Shown here piece after piece: positions 43,140 through 50,565 of a DNA stretch of 64,000 nt; the first letter of the stretch is position 1, and each line of letters opens with the position of its first letter. The notes beneath the pieces were generated by a model, which saw only the letters and a list, made by a program, of their open reading frames with translations, did not search any database and was not told where the DNA came from. Origin of the DNA: HLUCCA09 sp965277275 (GTDB taxonomy: Bacteria > Pseudomonadota > Alphaproteobacteria > Rhodobacterales > Rhodobacteraceae); contig CBDICG010000002.1 of NCBI GenBank assembly GCA_965277275.1, positions 806,001 to 870,000 on the forward strand, in the 5' to 3' direction. The translations under genes and the position numbers were made by a program.

Positions 43140-44780
43140 ATGTCATTGGAAGTGAATATTGGCGATTGGGACATGGCCATCGCAATGCGCTATGGCGAAA
43201 TCAATGCGCGGATCGCACGGAGGATCGCGGACGAACGCGCAAAAGCAACCGCCGGCGACGCCGCGTTTCCCGAGACACTGAAACTCTCGAAGACCACCGT
43301 TCTCGGTGTGGAGCTGAGTGTCGATGCGCAGGTCGACGGTGCGTGGAAACTCATCGAGGGCGGCGCCGACGACAAGGTCATGGTCGGCATCCGGCTCACC
43401 CCCGCGACGCTCGGCGTCGGCGAGACCTCCGTGAATGATGCCATCGTCAATCTCAGCATCGCGCTGTCCATCGTGCATGATCAGACGGGTGACATCCGTC
43501 TCGCGCCCAACGACCCGGACAACGGTCTGGCGGACTATGCCTACCGCTATGCACCGGGCGGGCAAAGGCTGGGTGAGGATGAACAGTTCCAGATCAACGG
43601 CCTGCTGGAGGAATGGGTCGAGACCTTGCTCCCGCAATTCGCGGTTGCGCTCACCGGGATCGACAAATCGATCGAACCGTCCAAGCCAGCGTGGGGCTGG
43701 CTGAAGCCGAAGGCCTGGCGTGGCAGCGTAGTCGAATTCAGGGGAGGCGATGTCGACGATTTCCTCGTCGTGATCGCATCGATGGGCACGGATTCCGCGA
43801 CGCCTTCCGATATCATGGTCTCTGGGCCGATCGTCCCGCTGGGCAGCCAAGTGGGCATTGCAATCAACTCGCGTATTGTCCTTGGCCAGATGATCCAGCC
43901 GACCCTTCCGCTGCTGTTCGATGATGCCGTGCCCGCCGACTTCGATGTCTCGAGCCGGGAGATCACGACAAGCAAGTCCTTCACTGTTGCCGAGGCCCGC
44001 ATCACGCCGGACGAGCCTCCGACACCCATCACGTTTCGCGACTTCAGGGTGAAGGTGGAGGGATCCACCTTGTCCTACTCCTCCAATCTGAACTTTACCC
44101 ACAAGGACCTCACCGTCAGCAGCGACTTCGGGGCGGTGATGACCCTTTCGCTCGGGTCCCGGGCGGTGACGGTCGACGGCGCGACCGCCACGATCCCGTT
44201 TGTCGATCATCACGTGGTGTTCCAGGAGGCGACGGACACCACGATCACGATTTCCGCGGGGCTCGATACCGGCTTCAAGATTGCCGGGATCGCAGTGATC
44301 ATCCTGGGTTTCGTGGCGGCGTTCGGAGGCGTGGTGTTGGACGGAGAAACACCGCCCGAAGAGACATCGAGGATCTCGGAGGGCGATACGGAAAGCATCT
44401 CGCTGTCCGATGTAAGCAGCAACGATCCGTCGATGAGCGAAGAAACGGAGAGCGAAGTCGAGGCCGAGCTAGCAGCGCGTGTCGAGGGCAGCCCTCCACG
44501 GTTGATTTGCGGCAGGACATCGGCAACCTGGATCAAGGGGGGCGTGTTCGGCGTTCTGGGCGCCCTGACCGGCGGCGGGGTGATGTACATCCCGGCGCTG
44601 ATCCAGCAGGGTCAGGAACTCGAGGTCGACCAGATCGAAGCCTCGCTCGATGACTTTCTTCTCGAAGCGCTCACGGTCATCGACCTGCCGGGCGGTGTTG
44701 CCAAGGATTACCAGCTCACAAGCCTGTCATTCGACAATGCGCTCGTGGTCGGCGCGTCGCTTCGCGCACCCCAGTCGTGA
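43140..44780 (+). CDS. P47/OrfX-type TULIP-like protein A
   Basis: 546 residues, no signal peptide. It opens with DWDMAIAMRYGEINARI (from Trp10), matching the pattern WD-x8-E-[IV]-N-x2-[IL] shared exactly with the two following genes. This is the signature start of P47 proteins, lipid-binding TULIP folds from botulinum orfX clusters. The rest is beta-rich with long amphipathic strands, then a hydrophobic segment near 380-405 (IAGIAVIILGFVAAFGGVV), an acidic Ser/Glu-rich linker and a second hydrophobic stretch (VFGVLGALTGGGVMYIPALI). Its stop overlaps the next gene by four bases. Function is unknown; lipid or amphiphile binding is inferred from the fold family. Confidence 0.75.
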   Translation: MSLEVNIGDWDMAIAMRYGEINARIARRIADERAKATAGDAAFPETLKLSKTTVLGVELSVDAQVDGAWKLIEGGADDKVMVGIRLTPATLGVGETSVNDAIVNLSIALSIVHDQTGDIRLAPNDPDNGLADYAYRYAPGGQRLGEDEQFQINGLLEEWVETLLPQFAVALTGIDKSIEPSKPAWGWLKPKAWRGSVVEFRGGDVDDFLVVIASMGTDSATPSDIMVSGPIVPLGSQVGIAINSRIVLGQMIQPTLPLLFDDAVPADFDVSSREITTSKSFTVAEARITPDEPPTPITFRDFRVKVEGSTLSYSSNLNFTHKDLTVSSDFGAVMTLSLGSRAVTVDGATATIPFVDHHVVFQEATDTTITISAGLDTGFKIAGIAVIILGFVAAFGGVVLDGETPPEETSRISEGDTESISLSDVSSNDPSMSEETESEVEAELAARVEGSPPRLICGRTSATWIKGGVFGVLGALTGGGVMYIPALIQQGQELEVDQIEASLDDFLLEALTVIDLPGGVAKDYQLTSLSFDNALVVGASLRAPQS

Positions 44781-46435
44781 CCGGCGCCGACGGGATCGAC
44801 GATCTCCTGCACGGTTGGGACATCGCCTACACCGCCTCGATGGCCGAGGTGAACCGGGCCATCGCGGACAAGCAGAGCACCCCCGCGGGCTTCGACTTCG
44901 ACGGCGGGGCGAGCGGCAGGGCCTCGGGCCTGTTCGATCCGTGGCGGCTGATCCCGCACGCCAATGCATCGGGCCGCACGATTGTCATCGAAATGCCGGT
45001 GCGCAAGATGTCCCTGCACATCAAGGACAAGTCCTTCGATGTCGCAGAGGACTCGTTTCTTGCAGAGGCGATGCTCGAGTTCGTCTCCCCGGGGTCGAAC
45101 GCCGAGGGAAAGGATATTCAGCGCCTCAGCATCAAGAGCCCGCCGACCGAAGACGCCGTCAATCCCTACATCAAGGTCCAGAAGAACCACCGCGACGAGA
45201 TCAAGGCGCGCATCGCCACTTTGCTGGAAGCGTGGCTGAAGGAGAACATCGGACAATTCGCGCACGTCTTCGCGGAGGCCGTCGTGGACGGCGCGGACGA
45301 GAACCCGGTCTTCGACAAGCTTTTGCCCGTTCAGGTCGACTTCGCCGTTTCACATCCTGACGCCGATCCGACGCCCGAGAATTCCGTGATCTCCATCCTT
45401 GGGCTCCTCGAAAAGACCTACGACACCCCTCCTGTTGCCCAGACGAGTGCGGCCCTGCTGCCGGAGGGCGCGCATCGGGGCCTTGCTATCTCGTCTGCCG
45501 CGGTTCTCGAGCATGTCTTCGGGCCCATCGCCCTGCGCGCGCTCTCGGCGCAGCCCGAGGCGCGCATGCGGGTCAGGAAAGGGGCGGGGATGAGCCTCGT
45601 GAACGAGACAGAGCTGCTACTGCCCGATCTCGACCTGAGCGGCATCGGGCCGGGTGGGGTCAGCTCGACGCCCACCGTCGCGCCGGGCAACTTCGTGCTT
45701 TCGATCTACGACAATCACCTGATCGTCAAACTGATCAACCTGCACTTCAGCAACTTCTTCGGCCTCAACAGTTTTTCGATGAACTACTCGGGGGCCTTCG
45801 GGCTCGAGCTGCAGGAGAGCGGGCATCTCAGCCTGCTCGATCCCGCAAAACCCGAGGCGTCGATCGATATCTCACTGACCGAGGTCGGGCGAGAGGTCGA
45901 ACGCTGGACGGGCGTCGTGATTTCGATCCTGATCGCCGTCCTTTGCCTGATCCCCGGATTGGGACAAGCCGCCAAGATCGGCGAGGAGGGGATCGAACTC
46001 GCAGATGACGCGCTTGTCGCAAGCGCAACCGCCGGCCCCGAGATGATGGACGAAGCGGATGTCCTTCTCGCGGAAGAGGAATCGGGTGAGGAACTGGCGC
46101 AAGAGCTGACCGCCGAGGCCGAAGGCAGTTCGATCGTTGCGCGCCTGTCATCCATCCGGTCCTATTTCGTGCGCTTCGCCAAGAAGCTCGCGAAAGGTCT
46201 CGCCCTCGGCTTTGCGGTGATCGGGGTGGTCAAGATGCCTGAGATCGCCGCTTTCCTCCAAAAGAAGGCCGACAACCCGTCCCCGACGACGCATGAACTG
46301 GCGCAGAGCCTATCCGCCGTTGCCCTGTGGAACGGAGAGAAATCCGGCCCGCTTGAGTGCATTTCCGCAGAGTTCAAGAACGGCCTGAACCTGGGTCTGC
46401 GCGATGTCGCTGCCACCGAACCCACGCAAGGATAG
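44777..46435 (+). CDS. P47/OrfX-type TULIP-like protein B
   Basis: 552 residues, starting with GTG at 44777 that overlaps the previous stop (GTGA). Residues 13-40 (GWDIAYTASMAEVNRAI, then STPAGFDF) are the clearest P47-family N-terminus of the three. The protein continues with alternating beta strands (FVLSIYDNHLIVKLINLHF) and a hydrophobic block LIAVLCLIPGLGQAAK, followed by an acidic helical stretch and a second hydrophobic block (LAKGLALGFAVIGVV). It has no signal peptide. It probably works together with proteins A and C as a complex, since all three are translationally linked. Confidence 0.8.
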   Translation: MTGADGIDDLLHGWDIAYTASMAEVNRAIADKQSTPAGFDFDGGASGRASGLFDPWRLIPHANASGRTIVIEMPVRKMSLHIKDKSFDVAEDSFLAEAMLEFVSPGSNAEGKDIQRLSIKSPPTEDAVNPYIKVQKNHRDEIKARIATLLEAWLKENIGQFAHVFAEAVVDGADENPVFDKLLPVQVDFAVSHPDADPTPENSVISILGLLEKTYDTPPVAQTSAALLPEGAHRGLAISSAAVLEHVFGPIALRALSAQPEARMRVRKGAGMSLVNETELLLPDLDLSGIGPGGVSSTPTVAPGNFVLSIYDNHLIVKLINLHFSNFFGLNSFSMNYSGAFGLELQESGHLSLLDPAKPEASIDISLTEVGREVERWTGVVISILIAVLCLIPGLGQAAKIGEEGIELADDALVASATAGPEMMDEADVLLAEEESGEELAQELTAEAEGSSIVARLSSIRSYFVRFAKKLAKGLALGFAVIGVVKMPEIAAFLQKKADNPSPTTHELAQSLSAVALWNGEKSGPLECISAEFKNGLNLGLRDVAATEPTQG

Positions 46436-46441
46436 ACTCGG

Positions 46442-48751
46442 ATGCCCCAGCGCTTTCAATGGAACAAGATCGCCAACCTCGTGTCGGATGTGGCGATCGG
46501 AGCGGACGGCACGGTGTGGGCTGTGTTTCACCACAAGGACGTGCCGCCGGCTGAAGCCGGCAAGCTCTATCGTTGGGACTGGACGCACCGGCGATGGACC
46601 CAACCGGAGTATGCGTCGGTGACGTTTGCGCAGCGCGTCGCTGTCGATCCGGAGGGTTTGCCGGTCATCATCAATCGCAAGGGCGAGCTTTGGCGGTACC
46701 GCAGCGACGGATCGTGGCATGTTGCGGACCGGGAAACCAAGTTCCGATCCGTTGCGGTATCTCCCGAGGGCGTCGTCGTAGGCGTGCAGGATAGCGGTGA
46801 CGGAAGCGACGACGGACACATACTGCGCTGGCACCCGGAGAATACCGACGATCCATTCGAACGGCTTGGCCCGACCTACGCCACCGCGCTGGAGGTGGCC
46901 GTCGGCCCGGACTTGGCCGTCTGGGTCACCAATTCGAAGGGCGAGATCTTTGAGTGGATCCCAGCGGACAGCTCATGGAAAGGGCGCCCGGGCGGAGGGG
47001 GCGCGCTTGCCCATGGCGGCGGCACCCCCTGGATCTGCCACGGCCCGCCCAAGGGGCCCGGTCAGCTTGAGGCTTACTCGGACGGCGCATGGCATGACGC
47101 CGAGATCAAGGATTTCCTGACGGCACGGATCGCCGCTGGTCCGGATGGGATGCCCTGGGTTGTCGATTCCATTGGTCGGCTCTGGCGCGCCTTCACCGAC
47201 GACGCGGAAGAGTTCCTCAGCCTTGTCAGCGAAGAGCCGCAATCATCGCCAAAGCGCCCGTGGGACATGCTCTTTGTGCTGCGAACCAGCGAAATCAATC
47301 GCGTGCTCTCTGGTCCCGACGCCGACGCGGTGTTCGACGTCGAACACACCAGCGAGGTGACAGACACCGTCTCGCGCGCCAAGGGCCGGATTGCGGGCTG
47401 GCAGATCGTTGACAGCGCCCCGGATTTCGACCGGCGAGGCAGCAAGGTCGGCACCCTGATTTTTCGGCTCGACCTCCGGGATGTCGAGGTCACCGGCGGT
47501 CTCGCGCTGGCAGATGGCGAAACCGTCGCCTTCGATACTGTCCCCGTCTTTATCGAGCTCAGCCTCAGGTACGTGAGCAAGGAAGAAGACAGCGATACCC
47601 ACCAGCTGGTGCTGAACCCGCCGCCCTTCGGGTCGGACGATGCGCTGGATTGGGACATTGACCCCGACGCCTTCACCAGTGACGCGCAAAGCAGCGTCGG
47701 TCCGACCTTGCTCGCGCTGCTGGGCACGTGGGTGGAGGAGAACTGGGAAAGCTTTGATCACGTCTTCGCCGAGATCGACCTTTTCGAGGAGATCGAGCCG
47801 CACGAGGTGAACTGGCTGCGTCCGACGGCCATCGACTACACCTACTACGCAGCCGAAGATCCAGCGGAGTCGGTCTTGTGTGTGCTCGCGATGACGCACC
47901 ACCGGACGCCCGATCACAGGCTCGATTTCGTGCTCCCGAACATGCTGGGGGAGGGCACGCACGCGCTGGTGCATATCGGACCCGAGATGTTCATGCGCAA
48001 CCTGATCATGTCGAGCTTGCCCGGTATCGTCTCGGGCGCCACCGCCGAGAACTTCAGCTTCAACGAAGAGCTCGGATCGGTCGAGTTGACCGGCTCCGTC
48101 AAGATGCACGACCAGAATGTCGGCATGAACAAGCCCACGGGCAAGCGCAACTATCCCTGCCCCACGCACATGACGCGCTTCAATGTAGAGCTGTTTGGCG
48201 ATACCCTCTTTATTGACAGCGAAGTCAAGGTCCTGGCCAAATCATACAACCGCGAGATTTGGCCGCCATACAGGCCCAAGGGTGTTTACATCAAGCCGAC
48301 ATGGCGAGATGTCATAAAGGAGCTCGCCTACGTCGTCTCCGACGAGAAGCGCTACCTCACGGCAGGCCATGACAAGGACGGCGGCATCAAGCTCGTGCCA
48401 GATGAGGATCGCACGATTTCGACCTCCCACCAGGAAGAGTTGCCTAAGAGTGAGGGCGACATTGCGATGGATTGGTTCAAGATGATCGTCCCGATGCTAC
48501 TGGGTCTTATTCCCGGTGCGGGCCCGTTCCTGATGGCGTTGCAGATTACCTGGCAGGCCGTGCTCGAAGAGCTGTGGGATGCCGAGAAGCGCGGCGACAT
48601 GCCCGATCCTGTCGGCTTGAACCCCGATTGCCTTGCGGAGCGGCTGAGTATGCGCTGGGGTGGGTTCGGCGAGTTTGAAGTGCAAACGGGCGAGATCGAT
48701 CACGGGCTGACCGTGACGGGAACGCTGAAACCTCATGGGGGAAATACGTGA
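46442..48751 (+). CDS. Tectonin-like propeller fused to a P47/OrfX-type domain (protein C)
   Basis: 769 residues. The first 265 hold six similar units of about 40 residues, each with a pattern like VAVxPDGxxWxV, then GxLxRW: SDVAIGADGTVWAV, QRVAVDPEGLPVII, RSVAVSPEGVVVGV, LEVAVGPDLAVWVT, GALAHGGGTPWICH, ARIAAGPDGMPWVV. This is a six-bladed tectonin/tachylectin-like propeller, often a carbohydrate- or lipid-A-binding module. From Trp274 the P47 start WDMLFVLRTSEINRVL appears, followed by a complete TULIP-like domain with LGLIPGAGPFLM near the C-terminus. No signal peptide. It starts six bases after protein B and shares one base with the next gene. Confidence 0.8.
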   Translation: MPQRFQWNKIANLVSDVAIGADGTVWAVFHHKDVPPAEAGKLYRWDWTHRRWTQPEYASVTFAQRVAVDPEGLPVIINRKGELWRYRSDGSWHVADRETKFRSVAVSPEGVVVGVQDSGDGSDDGHILRWHPENTDDPFERLGPTYATALEVAVGPDLAVWVTNSKGEIFEWIPADSSWKGRPGGGGALAHGGGTPWICHGPPKGPGQLEAYSDGAWHDAEIKDFLTARIAAGPDGMPWVVDSIGRLWRAFTDDAEEFLSLVSEEPQSSPKRPWDMLFVLRTSEINRVLSGPDADAVFDVEHTSEVTDTVSRAKGRIAGWQIVDSAPDFDRRGSKVGTLIFRLDLRDVEVTGGLALADGETVAFDTVPVFIELSLRYVSKEEDSDTHQLVLNPPPFGSDDALDWDIDPDAFTSDAQSSVGPTLLALLGTWVEENWESFDHVFAEIDLFEEIEPHEVNWLRPTAIDYTYYAAEDPAESVLCVLAMTHHRTPDHRLDFVLPNMLGEGTHALVHIGPEMFMRNLIMSSLPGIVSGATAENFSFNEELGSVELTGSVKMHDQNVGMNKPTGKRNYPCPTHMTRFNVELFGDTLFIDSEVKVLAKSYNREIWPPYRPKGVYIKPTWRDVIKELAYVVSDEKRYLTAGHDKDGGIKLVPDEDRTISTSHQEELPKSEGDIAMDWFKMIVPMLLGLIPGAGPFLMALQITWQAVLEELWDAEKRGDMPDPVGLNPDCLAERLSMRWGGFGEFEVQTGEIDHGLTVTGTLKPHGGNT

Positions 48752-49365
48752 TGGCGAAGCTTGCGATGTCCGGCGCCCTTGCCGTAGCCCTGTGCCTGTG
48801 CGCGCCCGCCGTCATGGCGGCGACGGTCCTTTCGATCTCCGGGCCCGACACCGACGCGGCTCCGGTCTTTCGCAACTCCGGGGCTTTTGCCGTCTCCTTC
48901 ACTGTCGACGGGCCGATCACCGGCGCTGACATCTTCGTGGACTACACCTGCTTCGACGTTTGCTCGGGCAGCGCGCTTCTGCTGGACGATTTCGGCCCGT
49001 CATCCTCGATCCTTGCCGCGGCCACCTATGATGGTTCAACGGATCTCGTATTGTCGAACGCCACGCTGATCGACGGTCTCAACGTTCTTCTTCTGACCGT
49101 CGACGACGGGATCATCGCGTGGAATGACACGGCAACCCCCACCATCGTTTCGGAACTCGCTGAGCCGCGCGGCAGCTTTGTATCCACGGACTACAACGAC
49201 TCGCTGCCGTGGAATTCAGACTTCAGCGCCCTGTTCGATACCGCCCTGAAGTACCGGATCGAAACGTCTGTGGTGCCACTGCCGACCACGGCGCTGCTTC
49301 TTGGAACCGCCCTTTTGGGCGCTGGAGCCTTCGCGCGAAGGCGAGCGCACCCCGAAGCACGATAG
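48751..49365 (+). CDS. Secreted protein with VPLPA-CTERM sorting tail
   Basis: 204 residues. A Sec signal (MAKLAMSGALAVALCLCAPA, cleavage after VMA) precedes a small beta-rich domain with a Cys pair (CFDVCSG). The C-terminus is VPLPTTALLLG followed by a hydrophobic stretch and ARRR, the VPLPA-CTERM tripartite sorting signal (from Val175) handled by exosortase-type enzymes. The ATG shares a base with the stop of the propeller-P47 gene, so it belongs to this operon. It is probably displayed on or released from the cell surface. Confidence 0.78.
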   Translation: MAKLAMSGALAVALCLCAPAVMAATVLSISGPDTDAAPVFRNSGAFAVSFTVDGPITGADIFVDYTCFDVCSGSALLLDDFGPSSSILAAATYDGSTDLVLSNATLIDGLNVLLLTVDDGIIAWNDTATPTIVSELAEPRGSFVSTDYNDSLPWNSDFSALFDTALKYRIETSVVPLPTTALLLGTALLGAGAFARRRAHPEAR

Positions 49366-49426
49366 AATACGGTGCGTGTCGTGGCGTCACTGAAGAGTGG
49401 CTTGGAGCGTCGTTTGCGCGACTCCG

Positions 49427-49453
49427 ATAGAACACCATCGCAAGGTGCTCTAT
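49427..49453 (+). terminator. Hairpin after the P47-like operon
   Basis: ATAGAACACC (49427-49436) and GGTGCTCTAT (49444-49453) pair over ten positions with one mismatch, 62 bases beyond the last gene of the operon. No T-run follows. It could terminate or protect that transcript. Confidence 0.35.
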
Positions 49454-49562
49454 AACCGGAACCGAACCACTCAATACCACCAGAGCAGTGACCTTAGCCG
49501 GCAATGCTGTCGGGGGCGCACCCTATTGTCCGATTGCCGGCTCAAATCGGAGACTCAGCCGA

Positions 49563-50531
49563 ATGACTCCTTTCGCGATCGCAGGCGTGCAAATGCACGT
49601 TTCCGCTTTGCATTCCAACGTCGAGGCCATGCGGCACCGCATCGAGGTGCTCATGGCCCGCTTTCCATGGACCCAGATGGTCCTGTTTTCGGAACTCGCC
49701 GCTTACGGCCCGCTCGACCGCTATGCACAGCCGTTCCCGAACGACGCCCTGAGCCAGTTCCAGGAGGACGCCCGCCGCTTCCGGATCTGGCTGATCCCCG
49801 GCTCGATGTTCGAGAAGCGGGAGGATGGGCGCATCTTCAACACATCGGTGGTGATCAACCCCGAGGGGGAAATCGTCGCGAAATACTCCAAGATGTTCCC
49901 TTTCCGGCCCTATGAGGCGGGCATCGCTGCGGGAACGGAGTTCTGTGTGTTCGATGTGCCGGAGGTCGGCCGCTTCGGCCTGTCGATCTGCTACGACATC
50001 TGGTTTCCCGAAACGACACGGCAATTGACCAGCCAGGGCGTGGAAGTGCTGTTGCACCCGGTCCTCACGGGCACGACCGACAGGGATGCCGAGCTTGCCA
50101 TCGCCCGCGCCACCGCCGCGCAGTTCCAGTGCTATGTCTTTGATGTCAACGGGCTGGCCGCGGGTGGGGTCGGACGGTCTCTCGTTGTAGATCCGGCAGC
50201 AACGGTGTTACACCAGTCCGCAGGACAGGAGGACATGTTCCCGATTGAGGTGGATCTCGACCAGGTTCGCCGCCAGCGGGAGACGGGCCTAAAGGGGCTC
50301 GGCCAGGTGCTAAAGAGCTTCCGGGACCGCGACGCCGAATTCTCGGTGTACGATCGGGCGAGCGGCGCAGACGCGTACTTGCAAACACTGGGCCCACTGC
50401 AGACGCCCGGCCAGGGCGCAGCCGCCGGACTGCACGCCAAGGACCCGCGCACCGCGCTCGGCCATGTCGAGACGCCAGAGGTGCCCGGCCCGAGCGTTGC
50501 ACTCTTTTCGGCGAAGTCTGGAACAGACTGA
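49563..50531 (+). CDS. Nitrilase-superfamily carbon-nitrogen hydrolase
   Basis: 322 residues with the Glu-Lys-Cys triad: Glu44 (LFSELAAYGPL), Lys110 (KYSKMFPFRPYEAG) and Cys143 (LSICYDIWFPE). The closest familiar types are N-carbamoylputrescine amidase and aliphatic amidases. About 60 residues follow the catalytic domain. It is 34 bases upstream of the large amino acid decarboxylase and on the same strand, so it may hydrolyse an amide or carbamoyl group on the amine made there. Confidence 0.85.
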   Translation: MTPFAIAGVQMHVSALHSNVEAMRHRIEVLMARFPWTQMVLFSELAAYGPLDRYAQPFPNDALSQFQEDARRFRIWLIPGSMFEKREDGRIFNTSVVINPEGEIVAKYSKMFPFRPYEAGIAAGTEFCVFDVPEVGRFGLSICYDIWFPETTRQLTSQGVEVLLHPVLTGTTDRDAELAIARATAAQFQCYVFDVNGLAAGGVGRSLVVDPAATVLHQSAGQEDMFPIEVDLDQVRRQRETGLKGLGQVLKSFRDRDAEFSVYDRASGADAYLQTLGPLQTPGQGAAAGLHAKDPRTALGHVETPEVPGPSVALFSAKSGTD

Positions 50532-50565
50532 GAGCCCAGGCGTAGAACGACAGGGAGAAGACCGA

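Noticed and set aside
42658..49562. Possible tRNA-borne genomic island with direct repeats
   Set aside because: I looked for a second copy of the tRNA 3' end (TTCGACTCCCACCGCC) downstream and for an integrase; neither was found, so only adjacency is reported.
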